Positions 7,549 to 18,600 of a DNA stretch of 33,053 nt are shown in pieces. The DNA is from Cytophagales bacterium (GTDB lineage: Bacteria; Bacteroidota; Bacteroidia; Cytophagales; 172606-1): positions 1-33,053 of the forward strand of contig JAUJNL010000070.1 of the NCBI GenBank assembly GCA_030448185.1, given 5' to 3'. The notes beneath the pieces are model-generated. The model was not told the DNA's origin, searched no databases, and saw only the letters and a program-made list of their open reading frames with translations. The position numbers and the translations under genes were made by a program. Positions within the stretch are counted from its first letter, which is position 1. Each line of letters opens with the position of its first letter.

Positions 7549-8604
7549 TCAATTCAACCGGATGCGTGGATCAAGCACCGCGTAAAGGGCATCTACCACA
7601 ATATTAATTACAATAAAAATTAATGCCACAAATAAAGTAGTTCCCATAACTACCGGGAAATCAAGTGTTTCAACGGCGTGAATCGTTTCCCAGCCCAGCC
7701 CTTTCCAGTTAAAAATATACTCAATAAAGAAGGCTCCTGCCATCAGGGAGGCTAACCAACCCGATACTGCAGTAATTACCGGGTTTAAGGCATTTTTCAG
7801 GGCATGCTTCAGAATCACCTTCCAGAAGCGCAGCCCTTTGGCTTTAGCAGTACGGATGTAGTCCTGTGATAACACATCCAGCATAGAACTGCGGGTAAGT
7901 TGCGTAATAATGGCAAGCGGACGAATCCCCAGCGTAAAGGCCGGCAGAATCAGGTTTTGCAACATCAATTGACGGCCATAAATAGGGTCAGTCACCCAGA
8001 GTGAACCCGTCATGTTCAATCCGGTGTAGTCAGACAGGTAATAACCGAAAATAATAGAAATCAGAATGGCGGCTACGAATGATGGCGCTGAAATACCAAT
8101 AACGGATAGGCCGATCAGGGAGTGGTCCCAGAAGGTGTTTTGCTTAAGTGCCGTGATCATGCCGAAAGCAATACCACATACGGTAGCAAATAACATAGCG
8201 GCCAAGGCCAATACTAAAGTTCCCGGAAGGTTTTCCAGAATGATCTCATCTACCCGCTTATTGGTCTGGAAGGAACGCCGTAAATAAGGAGCTTTGACGG
8301 TAAAGGTATGATCACCCATTGAAAACAACCTGGCATATCCGTATTTCTCCTGGTTTTCGGGAGTATCTTCGTACACGGCTACTGGAGAAAGATCCCTTAC
8401 ATAATGCCACAATTGCACTGGCAGTGACGCATTCAGCCCAAAATCTTTGGCAATGGCTTCGCGGGTAATGGCATCCGTTCGCTGGCCGGCCATCATGGCC
8501 ACCGGATCACCAGGTAGGGCCTGAAACAGAAAAAAAACGACAATAACAACGCCCATGAGTACTAATAGTCCGTACATCAGGCGGCGGAGTAGAAATTTTA
8601 CCAT
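7549..8604 (-). CDS. OppB/DppB-type ABC transporter permease
   Basis: Inner-membrane permease subunit of a peptide/nickel-type ABC importer. MVKFLLRRLMYGLLVLMGVV at the N-terminus is the classic OppB/DppB first helix. A periplasmic segment with LPGDPVAMMAG follows, then five further hydrophobic segments. The EAA-like cytoplasmic loop TAKAKGLRFWKVILKHALKN precedes ALNPVITAVSGWLASLMAGA, and the C-terminus VDALYAVLDPRIRLN is diagnostic. I prefer the ATG at 8604 (351 aa) over the open frame's earlier start at 8622, because the conserved N-terminus begins there. A charged insert between the first and second helices (around VAVYEDTPENQEKYGYARLF) is longer than in E. coli DppB but common in Bacteroidota. 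No partner permease, ATPase or binding protein is adjacent, so the substrate is unknown. Confidence 0.9.
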   Translation of the reverse strand: MVKFLLRRLMYGLLVLMGVVIVVFFLFQALPGDPVAMMAGQRTDAITREAIAKDFGLNASLPVQLWHYVRDLSPVAVYEDTPENQEKYGYARLFSMGDHTFTVKAPYLRRSFQTNKRVDEIILENLPGTLVLALAAMLFATVCGIAFGMITALKQNTFWDHSLIGLSVIGISAPSFVAAILISIIFGYYLSDYTGLNMTGSLWVTDPIYGRQLMLQNLILPAFTLGIRPLAIITQLTRSSMLDVLSQDYIRTAKAKGLRFWKVILKHALKNALNPVITAVSGWLASLMAGAFFIEYIFNWKGLGWETIHAVETLDFPVVMGTTLFVALIFIVINIVVDALYAVLDPRIRLN

Positions 8605-8761
8605 AGATTGGCTAAAAAGCAAAAAAGTCCGTGACGAAAGAAATACTATTCAGTAATACTACCCTATCGACTGGAACTGAAGGGTCATAATTCATTTACT
8701 GAATCGGCCCGAAAAATAATAATTTGCTTTGTAGCGGGGCGGTAAGATCTTGCTCCAAACC

Positions 8762-9956
8762 TTACAGAAGGTATTTCTGCACTGTTTCGGCATCCGGAAT
8801 AGCGGCCGCCGCCCACTTATCCAGTACTTTGCCATCTTTAAGCAGCAGAATGCCAGGTGTAGTCCGGACTATTGTTTTAAGTACGGTGGCATCAGTAGAA
8901 TAATAAGGCACCCCGAGTTGATGCTGGTGACGGAAAGCTTCAAAAGTAGACTCATCAGCAGCAGTCAGAACCATTGGTTGTACCATTGCACCGTTCAGCC
9001 CTTCTACCAACTCACGAATCCGGTGCATACTGCGGTCGCTGGGCTTACGGACATCACCGATAATAATTAGGAGTTTATTTCCCTGAAACACCTGCTGCGT
9101 CAGGTCCTGTCCGTCAGCAGTGCTCACCGAGAAATCGGTAATCTTTGGCCGGGTTCCTTTTTGTACCAGTCTCGGTTCCGAGGTAGCCGTGATCTGCCAG
9201 GTAGTATCTTTCCAGATGTTGGTGCTTAAGTATTCTTTATCGGACAACTCCTTCGTTTCCCCGGTTTTGGTGTTTTTCATGGTGTATAAGGTTTGATACA
9301 CATCAGGACGGGCTCCGGCAGGTAATTTCATATTCTCGGGAATGCTTGCCCCTATCTTGTAGGGCAGAAAATCGATAATGGGAAGGTAGAAGATGGCATA
9401 ATAGGCCAGAGCAAACGAAATCACGGCGGAAGCCACCACCCAAGTGCTCCTTTTCCGGTTATCCGCTTCTCCCAGATACCTGCGGGCAACTATAAGCCAG
9501 CCAATCAGGATCAACAATATAATATCTTTGGAAAAGGACTGCCAGGGCGTAAGCTTGATGGCATCACCAAAACAGCCGCAATCGGTTACCTTATTATAGT
9601 AGGCGGAGTAGAACGTAAGAAAAGTAAAGAATACAATCAACCCCAGTAATACCCTTAAAGCGTAATCCGCAAGCGGTATTTGGCCAGCAAGGCCACGCCC
9701 AGCACTACCTCTGCCAGACAAACAAGTACGGCCAGGCCCAGGCTTACGGCTATCATGGCATGGAAAAGGCCCGTCAGTGCCGGGACGTCAGCGGAAAATA
9801 CTTCGAAGTATTCGGTAAGTTTGATTTGGGTGCCAACTGGGTCATTAAGTTTGATAAGACCCGAAAAATGAATAGAATACCGACCAGCAACCGGATTCCT
9901 TCGGTCACTACCCGTATCGCTGCGGATTTGGGTGGCGTTTGAGTGAGTGTATCCAT
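8762..9956 (-). CDS. BT_3928-type DoxX/MauE-like membrane protein with thioredoxin-like tail, two frameshifts
   Basis: Integral membrane protein of the DoxX-like group known in Bacteroidota as the BT_3928 family; function uncharacterised. Frame-corrected from the ATG at 9956: MDTLTQTPPKSAAIRVVTEG, GIRLLVGILFIFSGLIKLND (DoxX-type first helix), PVGTQIKLTEYFEVFS, a second helix pair, then FYSAYYNKVTDCGCFGDAIK with the family's CGCFGD motif. More helices and a periplasmic C-terminal region of about 130 residues (LLIIIGDVRKPSD...TTPGILLLKDGKVLD) resembling a thioredoxin fold complete it. Two one-base losses are needed: in the A-run near 9864-9868 and in CTTTTAAG near 9658. The corrected length is about 398 aa. 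It starts one base after the DUF1599 stop, so the two are co-transcribed; this pairing is conserved in Bacteroidota. Confidence 0.83.
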
Positions 9957-9957
9957 A

Positions 9958-10490
9958 TTATTTCATCTTGATCAGGCAAAAAACCGAGTAATTGATCATA
10001 TCCCGGTAGTTCGCATCCACGCCTTCCGAAATCAGCGTCCTACCCTGGTTGTCTTCGATCTGCTTGGTCCGCAGCAGCTTCATCAAAATAATATCTGTCA
10101 TGGAAGAAATCCGCATTTCGCGCCAGGCTTCCCCGTAGTCATGATTTTTATTCATCAATAGCTGCAGGGTTTTTTCAGCCTGTGCATCATAGAACGGCTC
10201 CAGTTCTTCGTACGGAATGTCCATCCGGGTATCATCCGCCAATTCAATCTGGATGAGGGCCATGATACAGTAATTAATAATGCCGATAAACTCCGAGCAA
10301 TTCCCTCTTCCACCTTCTGTGCGCCCTTCTCCTGAAGGGTACGGATACGCTGGGCCTTAATATAAATCTGATCGGTAATGGATGGCAACCGGAGAATCCG
10401 CCAGGCAGTACCATAATCACGGGTTTTTTTAGCAAAAATTTCCTTACAGGTACGAATTATTTCGCGGTATTCGTTAACAGTTTGACTCAT
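9958..10490 (-). CDS. DUF1599 protein with two tandem homologous domains, one frameshift
   Basis: A protein of about 177 aa belonging to DUF1599 (from memory also called nucleotide-modification-associated domain 1); molecular function unknown. Starts MSQTVNEYREIIRTCKEIFA. The frame breaks near 10292; one added base in GCTCGGAG gives EEGIAPEFIGIINYCIMALI, which joins the downstream frame. Two halves align with each other. The first has KKTRDYGTAWRILRLPSITD and QIYIKAQRIR, then EGIA...IINYCIMALI. The second has KNHDYGEAWREMRISSMTDI and ILMKLLRTKQI, then EGVD...MINYSVFCLI. This indicates an internal duplication with a conserved DYGxAWR core. It is first in a minus-strand operon with the DoxX gene and divergent from folP. 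Confidence 0.85.
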
Positions 10491-10555
10491 TAATTAGTAT
10501 CCGGGCTGATGATGTTCAATTTACAATTTTTAGGCTGAATGCAGACTTATCGAGT

Positions 10556-10563
10556 CAAAGCTA
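10556..10563 (-). promoter_or_regulatory. Candidate -7 box for the DUF1599-DoxX operon
   Basis: Minus-strand TAGCTTTG matches TAnnTTTG and lies about 65 bp before the DUF1599 start. No clear TTG element lies upstream at the preferred spacing, so support is partial. Confidence 0.38.
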
Positions 10564-10618
10564 AGGTTTTTTGGTAACTTCAGTTTTACCCGGGCATTTC
10601 TAAAACCTGAATTATTCA

Positions 10619-11485
10619 TTGAAAAGTCACCTTTTTTCGCCCCGTTTAACATTAAATCTACGGGGACAGCTGCTTGACTTGAGCATACCCGCGGTGATGG
10701 GTATTCTCAATATCACGCCAGATTCTTTTTACGCGGGCAGCCGATATAAACTAAGTGATGATATCCGGCAAAAAGCGGAAGAGATGCTTTCGCAGGGAGC
10801 TGCTTTGCTGGATATAGGCGGCTATTCTACCCGGCCAGGGGCAGCCGATATCACCGAAGACGAAGAACTGGCAAGGGTGATACCCGCCATTAAGGTGCTG
10901 GTAAAGGAATTTCCGGCGGCTAACATTTCCATTGATACCTTTCGCAGCCAGGTGGCAAAAGCAGCGGTTGAGGCTGGGGCTTGTATGGTTAATGACATCT
11001 CGGGAGGCTCCGTGGATGAGCGCATGTTTGTTACCGTGGGGCAACTACAAGTGCCTTACGTGCTCATGCATATGAAAGGCACGCCTCAGACTATGACCGG
11101 ACTGAGTCAGTATCAAGACTTACCGGGAGAAATATTCGCCTATTTTGAGAAGAAGATTTATGCTTTGCGCCAAGCGGATGTAAAAGACATTGTGCTGGAC
11201 CCGGGTTTTGGATTTGCCAAAACACCAGATCAGAATTATGCCTTGCTACGGGACTTTGATTATTTCAAGCCGTTTAACCTGCCCCTGCTTGCAGGTTTAT
11301 CGAGAAAATCTTTGGTCTACAAAAAATTGAATATTCCGGTGGAGGAAGCCCTCAACGGCACAACTGTGCTCAATACTATTGCGTTGACCAAAGGAGCCTC
11401 GGTACTTCGCGTACATGATGTAAAAGAAGCTGTGCAGGCAGTAAAATTGTTTACGCTCTACCAACGTGCCGGGGGTAATGAATGA
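10619..11485 (+). CDS. folP: Dihydropteroate synthase
   Basis: Condenses 6-hydroxymethyl-dihydropterin pyrophosphate with p-aminobenzoate in folate synthesis; the sulfonamide target. The 288-aa TIM barrel carries all signature loops: GILNITPDSF at 28-37, DIGGYSTRPG at 65-74, SIDTFR, MVNDISGG, VLMHMKG, LDPGFGFAKT and the sulfa/pABA-site AGLSRKS near the C-terminal end. The start is probably TTG at 10619 (MKSHLFSPRLTLNLRGQLLD). An in-frame stop lies 18 bp upstream, and the next ATG is at codon 27, inside the conserved core, so an unusual start codon is forced unless a base is missing. It is followed 212 bp later by cdaA, a pairing conserved in Bacteroidota. No lesion is seen. Confidence 0.95.
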   Translation: MKSHLFSPRLTLNLRGQLLDLSIPAVMGILNITPDSFYAGSRYKLSDDIRQKAEEMLSQGAALLDIGGYSTRPGAADITEDEELARVIPAIKVLVKEFPAANISIDTFRSQVAKAAVEAGACMVNDISGGSVDERMFVTVGQLQVPYVLMHMKGTPQTMTGLSQYQDLPGEIFAYFEKKIYALRQADVKDIVLDPGFGFAKTPDQNYALLRDFDYFKPFNLPLLAGLSRKSLVYKKLNIPVEEALNGTTVLNTIALTKGASVLRVHDVKEAVQAVKLFTLYQRAGGNE

Positions 11486-11697
11486 TTATAAGATTAATTT
11501 AGTAGGCTATCAGTTATAAAATCGGTGGCTGTGAAGCATATACTATTTGAGAACTGCCGCTTATGTGCGACTTTATTCCTCTCAAAAAAAATATTATTTC
11601 TTAAAGGAAGTTTACTAAATTTTCTGCTAATTATGTATGTCGTAAATTCAGGTTACCGGTATAAAACAGTACGGTAAAAAATGGTCTCCGGAGAGAT

Positions 11698-12549
11698 ATG
11701 CAGTTATTATTTTCCATCGGTTTTTTGGATATCAGCTGGGTAGATATTATTGATATCGGTTTGGTTAGTTATCTGCTGTATCAGTTATACAAACTGATGA
11801 AAGGCAGTGTGGCGATTAAAATATTTTTGGGTTTTCTTTCCATCTATCTCTCCTATTTGATTGTAAAAGCCGCCAATATGGAGTTGCTCACCGAAATATT
11901 GGGCAAGTTCATGAGCGTTGGCGTAATTGCCCTGTTGATTCTCTTTCAGCAGGAAATCCGGAAGTTTCTCCTGATTATTGGTAAAACGACTGCCTTCCGC
12001 AACGATAGCCTGTTCCGGTCCTTCCCCTGGCGAAAAGAGCAGAACGAAAGACAGGTGAACGTAACGCCTATCGTGGAAGCGGCCAAAACCATGGCGGGTT
12101 CACACACCGGAGCCCTGATTGTGTTTGGCAAAGAATCCGAAATGAAGTTTTACGCCGAGTCTGGCGACGAAATTGATGCGGTTATTTCCAAGCGTCTGCT
12201 GATCTCTATTTTCAATAAGTACAGCCCCCTGCACGACGGGGCCGTTATTATCTGCCGCAACCGGATTAAAGCGGCGCGTTGTATCCTGCCAGTTTCCGAA
12301 AATGAGAATATACCCGCCGCCTTTGGATTACGCCACCGGGCGGCAGTGGGTCTTACGGAAGCCGTGGAAGATACCATGGTAATGGTAGTATCCGAAGAAA
12401 CCGGCCAGATATCTTTGGTAAAAAGCGGTCAGCTCATGCATAACCTATCCCTCCAGGAGCTCCGGGCCCGGCTCAACCAGTACCTCTCCGGCGATACCGA
12501 TTGGGCCGACGACAAAACAGTAGTAGAAGCTAAGCTGGAACAAATCTGA
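11698..12549 (+). CDS. cdaA: Diadenylate cyclase CdaA (c-di-AMP synthase)
   Basis: Membrane-bound enzyme making cyclic di-AMP from two ATP; c-di-AMP controls osmolyte and cell-wall homeostasis. The 283-aa protein has three N-terminal hydrophobic helices (residues 15-95; VSYLLYQLYKLMKGSVAIKI between the first two is typical). The linker FQQEIRKFLLIIGK leads to the DAC domain, with HDGAVII (DGA at 180-182) and RHR at 212-214, both active-site motifs. GALIVFG is also visible. Length and order match CdaA (formerly YbbP/DacA), not DisA. The ATG is preceded by GGAGAGAT, a plausible ribosome-binding site. It is convergent with sprA. No lesion is seen. Confidence 0.95.
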   Translation: MQLLFSIGFLDISWVDIIDIGLVSYLLYQLYKLMKGSVAIKIFLGFLSIYLSYLIVKAANMELLTEILGKFMSVGVIALLILFQQEIRKFLLIIGKTTAFRNDSLFRSFPWRKEQNERQVNVTPIVEAAKTMAGSHTGALIVFGKESEMKFYAESGDEIDAVISKRLLISIFNKYSPLHDGAVIICRNRIKAARCILPVSENENIPAAFGLRHRAAVGLTEAVEDTMVMVVSEETGQISLVKSGQLMHNLSLQELRARLNQYLSGDTDWADDKTVVEAKLEQI

Positions 12550-12558
12550 CCTATTTCA

Positions 12559-12655
12559 GATGTCGGAAATGTGCGATATTGGATTGGCGATGGTAGCGAC
12601 AGTCGAAGATCGAACATCGCTTACCTCTGACTTCCGAAATCCGCCCTCCGACATC
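12559..12655. repeat. Degenerate inverted repeat between cdaA and sprA, related to the 14-nt repeat family
   Basis: GATGTCGGA (12559-12567) and TCCGACATC (12647-12655) are perfect inverted ends, the latter followed by CTTTT. Inside lie GATTGGCGATG (12582-12592) and ATCGAACATCGC (12609-12620). These are pieces of the repeat GATGTTCGATTGGCGATG found around 21203-21250 and 21747-21765. The element fills the convergent gap and may also help end transcription of cdaA. Confidence 0.55.
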
Positions 12656-12658
12656 CTT

Positions 12659-15600
12659 TTACTGGCTTAGACTATACCGGAGATTAAAACCAACCCGCAT
12701 CACGGTACGGGGATACGAAAATAAAAACCAGGGTTTATTATTGACGCTGCGTTCAAAATACCCTTGCACCGTCAACCGTTCATTTACCAGGTAGTTAACG
12801 GTAGGCTTGAACTGACAATTGAGGTTCCCCTGCGTGATCGTATTTTCGCCTTCAATCTTCCGCTGAATGGTTTTGGTATCACGCACTGACATGTCACAAC
12901 GGAAAGTCAGGTCGTTTTTCAGGACAACATTGCGGCCTTGCGTGCGGAATGGCAGCCGTACATTGTTCCGGGTAAAGCCCAGACTCAGGGTGATATCCTT
13001 ACTGTTCAACTCCTGCACCTGCCGGTTATTCAGCCCCAGTGCTACAATCCGTTCCGTATTGTACTGGATCCGGGCCGTAATCCGGTTGGTGGTACGCACG
13101 TCTATCCCGATCAACGGCGCAAACCGTTCGGAGATCACTACCTGATCAATTACGTAGACCGGTACGTATATACCCGTATCATTCGGAATGCTGGCATAAG
13201 GGTAATTTATTGCGTTGTTTAGTTTTAATACGCCCTCCGTTCCTGGTTCACTGTACTCGGCGGCCGAGATAAAGTTACGCACGGAGTAATTGGAGGTGTA
13301 GCTATGCTGTAGGTTTACGGAAGAGAAGTATTTTTTCAGCGCTTCCACCCGCGACAAGCCGGCATAGTCTACCCGCCAGTTGGGTAACGGAATTTTCGGG
13401 AAGGGTGACAAATTCATTTTATTCACGTCCTTGCCGCTGTAAGCTGCAATAAAGGCCGGAATCAGCACGTCCTGTGAATTGGTATCATAGCGTCCAAGCT
13501 CACCATTAATAGCATTTAGCCGGTTCCAGGCAACATCACGGTTTTCCTCAAACTTCCGGAACACTTCCGAAGCCTTAGTATCCTGATCAATCCGGGAGAA
13601 AGCCGTTTTAACCGAAATAAAAGAAATGGTATAGTCACCGGCCAGATTCGGACTTTGACCAAGATAACCATCGAAAATCTCTCCATTATCCAAAGTGTCA
13701 GTCACCATCCGGTACAGCTCAGTGTAATCAGACGAACGGGTACGTCGTACGTCCAATCGGATCTTGAAGTCGCGGAACGGTTCCAAATCGGTACGGGCCG
13801 TGAAGTTCTCCGTTTGCGTTTGCATAAACGGATTGTTCAACTGATAACTCTTCGACCATAGGCCTGCATCACTCATCGTTTTCTTTACAGATGGATCTTG
13901 GCTGCCCAGCAAGGTAAAGGCCGTGCCCGGGTACCGGAAGGAACTATCCACTCCGAAGAATTTAGGACTACTCAGCATACCCGGCAGAATGGTACTTTCC
14001 TGCAAAGAATAGTTAAAGGTAATATTCCGGGCCGTCATCAGAGCCCGAACCACGCCCTTCAGTACCTTAAATTCGGGCTTGGGCTTAACTGTATCCTTGA
14101 CGGCTACATTCGGGTTTTGCGGGGTATTGGGTTGCTGACGGGGTCCGGTTGCCGGTTGTTTCTTGGGTGGTTCGTTAATGGCCTTCAGAAACTTCACTTT
14201 ATTATACAGGCGGGTGAGGTCTATTTGCCCGTTAACGGTACGGTCACGGTTGTTCTGCGCCAGGTTGCCAAAGAAGTTGCCGGCCGTATCCACAGCGCCC
14301 AATGAGGCAGCCAGCCACTGATATCCGGCACTATAGCGAACATCTGCTTTCAGCCAGTCGGTCAGTGGAAATTTGTCCAGTGGTAAGCGATACGTTGCCG
14401 AAGTCTGCTGCTGGAAATTCTTCATACGACCCAGCCGTTTCAGGTTAGCCATCAGCGAGTCTTTCTTGGTATAGCCTGTGCCTAAAGTAGGTTCGCCGGT
14501 AATCGGATCAATCTCACTGTCGTCAATATCACCGTAGGGCTCATCAATGACGGCATTAGCCGTAGCCGTATAGTCCAGCGACAGGTTTTTGCTCAGGTTC
14601 CAACGCAGGTCGTACAGCCGGTTAAAGGTGAAAAACTTCTCGTAATACGGTGCAATACCCCTTGTCGTCAGATCTGAATTACGTAGCTGCGTTTTGGCAA
14701 ACGTGCGGTCCAGATCTCCCCGCAGGGCAATACTGTTAGGCGCCAGATTGAAGTTAAATTCCTGCAGCCACTTAAACCAGGGCGAGTTGAGAAACTTCAA
14801 TTTCTTGAAAGGTTCTATATACTTCGGCTGATTATTGTACGAATAACCAATACCGCCCCGGTAGTTTTTCTGCAGAAATTGCTCAGTCAGGATATCCGTA
14901 CGGACCAGGTCACTGTAGGCGTAGCTCACCGAGAAGTTCTCAATATCCCATAAGTGCTGCTTGGCGGCATTGACCCGGGTTTTCTGAATATTGGTAAAGT
15001 TGATGCTGCGCCGCGTCGAATTCGCCTCTACGATTTTTCGGTAGTTCTGTTTTTCGTCTTCCGAACGGTTGGCAAAGCGAGAATTAATGGATTCAGTTAA
15101 AGGCACATCGGGGTCCAGCGGATTGAAGTGCGGCTGAATCCGTTCACGTTCGTAGCCAATGAACATCGGTATTTTCACGCCAAAACGCTGGGGCAGCAGT
15201 TTGTCCAGGTTGATATTCGCGGCCGCATCCCACTGGGTCGTATTCTCGGTAGCCCGTTGGGAAATTTTATCCTGCAGGCCGCCGAAGCCATAGGTCGTAT
15301 GCCTGGCCGAAGCCGTTATGGTAGCAAAATCCGCCAGCTTCAGATTCAGACGGCCCGTGGCGGCCCAGCCGGCAGTCTGGTCAAACTCGGAAGCCCGTAA
15401 TTCGTCCGCCCAGATACACACCGACTTGGGCTCAGTGTCTCCTGCGGGGTCAAACGGGTTGCGGATACCGATCATCATGATCTGGGTAGAACTCAGGTCG
15501 GGATTACCCACCACGGTGATGCGGTAACCGATTCTTTGCCCGTCGCCCTGGTCAATTTCGATGGGCAACGTAAAGGGCACCAGTACGCTGCCGCCGGCTT

Positions 15601-18600
15601 TATTTCGTTCTGTTTTTACCCGCACCAGCTCATCAAAAGGGATATCGATTTCGTTCTGGCGTGGCCAGATAGCGTCTTCACTGGTTGAACCAGACGGGGT
15701 CATAATCAGGAACTTCTCAATCTCGTAATAGTTCTCCGTAAAATCAGTCCCTACCCGCACAAAAGCCGAAACATCCTCGTCTCTAGTATTTGAATTCCGG
15801 TCCGTCTCGGCGTGAAGGAACATCTTCAGTCGCTTATAAAGCAGGAAGTTGAGGTTCACGTTCTTGAACACGGCCCGGGCATCTTTATCCCGCAGACCGT
15901 CTACGCAGAGGCGCAGGGACTGTTCGTTCAGTTCGCGGTTATTCAGCGTGGTAATATCGCGGTCCCGCTGGAAGCCGGGAGGCAGTATGTAAGGGCTTCC
16001 ATCGCCCTCTGGTACGGAGTTTTCCTCAATATTTACGGTACCTACCGTGAACCTAGCATCGTAAGGCTCCACGGGTAATTGCAGACCTTTTTCGTTCAGA
16101 CTTCCCTCAAAAGCCCGCCACTGGTTGGCTACCAATTGCAATTGCGACATCCGGAGTACTACGGGTTGTGACCAACCCGTCATAAACATCCGGATAAAGC
16201 GGATTGACTTAAAATTGTCAATATCTCCTACTTTCTCGGTAAACTCCCGCACCGGTATCCGGAACTGGTACCAGGTTACATCATCTCCTCCGGTTAATGC
16301 TGACGGCGGCTTACGACTATCTACAACATACTGGTTCGTGGCTAGTTCATTGGGCTTAAGCTCGACCTTGTACTGATAATAGCTCTCCAAATCACTGACC
16401 GTATTATCTGTATTCAGATCTTCATTATCCGGCAAATACGTAGATGACGTCGCAATGTTTTGGTTCCCTACCTCCGGTGAGTTGCCCTCCATCCCGTTAA
16501 AATTCTTGTAACGTTCCAGTATGGGCGTATCACCATTGAAACGAGGATCCAGGAAGTAGGTAAAGTCGTCGCCTGAAGGGTCAGTGATGTCGAGGCCGGG
16601 CGGGTTAAATTCGGCCCGTTGTTTCTCCGCTTCATTCGTAAGTCCATCCAACCCTACGTCCTGACGGGCCCGGGAACCCTTCGTATTTTCAAAAGCATTG
16701 GTTAGGTATTGGGTGGAAGGCACTGCTCCCCACGTCGTAGGCTCAGGCTGATTGGTTGTTGCATTATCCGTAGCCGGCAGACCGTTCTCGAAGGCATGGC
16801 GGTTATCATTCATAACATCCTCGGAAACGTTGCCCAGGTTAAAGTATAATAATCCGCCGGGATTGGTATAGGCACGCTGCCCATCTACTAATACATTCTT
16901 ATCATTACCAGAAGTATTTGGCCTAATAAACGGATCCATCATCCAGAATTCGATGTACTGAACGTTTGAGTTATCAAAGTCAATGTCGTAAGTAATGGCC
17001 CGGGTAATAGCAGCCCAGTTTTTCTTGAGTTCTTCGGGATTAGTCCGGTTCCTAAATACTACTTTTCCATCTGCTACATCCACTGCCGGGTTATAGTTAT
17101 ACATTCCCCTCTCGGCTGGGTAATACGCCAGATCAAAAGTAGCTTCCGGTATATCAATAGGCTGCTCAGCTCTCCGTGGATAAATTTCCTGCTGATCAAT
17201 GCGTCTTACGTAGTGATTCCGCTTGGCTTCTTCGCTGATGTTGGCGATTGAATTATTGAAATAGACGGTATTGTCAATGGAGTACCAGGCCAGCTTTGCC
17301 CGGCGGTAAGTATAATCCAATTTATTATTATTCGGATTTCCCTCCGGAAATAGCTGGGGTGTGGCCCCCAGCTTCCAGCGTACCTGCGGCTGACGGGTCA
17401 GGTCAAAGGGCGTCTCGGTACCTTCAAAATCATCAATGAAAGAGTTGCTCTGGGCCAGCGGCGCTACGCCCGGGAATAATTTGGCATATTCGCCGGTAAA
17501 GGTAAGGCCCGAAAGTTCCTTGGTCTGAATCAGCGGCAGTTTGTCGATCATCCGGGTCAGGAAGCGGGAGTCTTTCTTCAGGTTGGCATCCAGTCCGAAA
17601 ATGGTGTTATTGGTCGGTTCGTTTCCCATCGCCACGCGCCGGATAATGGGCCGTTCCCGGAGCCGCATCAGGGTAGAACCAATAGTAAAATCTTTGCTGA
17701 GGGTATAATCCAGACGGGTTCCCATCAGGGTACGCATCTGGTTATTAAACAGGTCGGGCTGTTCGTACTGAATGCTGATCTCACGACCCGATTGCAGAAT
17801 GCCTTCATTGATAATCTTTACTTCCCCGTTTTCGACGATATAATCGGTACCCGGAGTCAGGGGCACACCTCCCGCCGTTACTACTACCGAGCTGGGGTCG
17901 GTACCAAAGGCGGGCAACTGTACCGAACTGGAAGCGCTGGACTGGTAATAGCCCTTCAGAAAAAACTTATTTTTTTCGGCCTGCTGCTGCGCATCGGCCT
18001 TGGTACGGCGGTAGAGTATGTCAAAAACGTATTTGTTGGCTAAGGTCTGCTCCGTCTGTGGATTAATCCACGGAACCCCAGCCGCTTTTTCGCCCTTGAC
18101 TGCCGGACTTGGAGAGGTCAGATAACTACCGAAGGGCTCCAATACCGGGAATATAATCCGGCCATTCTGGCTGTCAATGGTGACACCTTCGATCCAGTCA
18201 AAATTACCATCGGGCTGCGGGTCGCCCTGCGGATTGAGCCGGTCGAGGTTAAATACTTGCACCAGGGGCACATCTTTGGTTTCATTTCCTTCCTGCAACG
18301 AAGGGTTATCAATCCCAGTCAGATCGTCCTTGTAGATTACCCGGAACTGGAACCCTTCGCGGTTAATCTGTCCGCTGCCCAGTGAATAGACGTTCTTCAT
18401 CATCAGGTCCCAGGTAGGCAGGTCAAGCCGTACGGCCGAGGGTCGCAACAGTTTCAGAATAATTACTTCTTTTTCGTCGCGGGTCTGGTAATCTTCGGTC
18501 AATTCACCAACCTGGTACTTACGGCCATTCAGGGTATATTCAAAAGCTACCCCCAGGATTTCGTCGTTGCGCAGGGGCGTATTCAGGGAGATATAACCCA

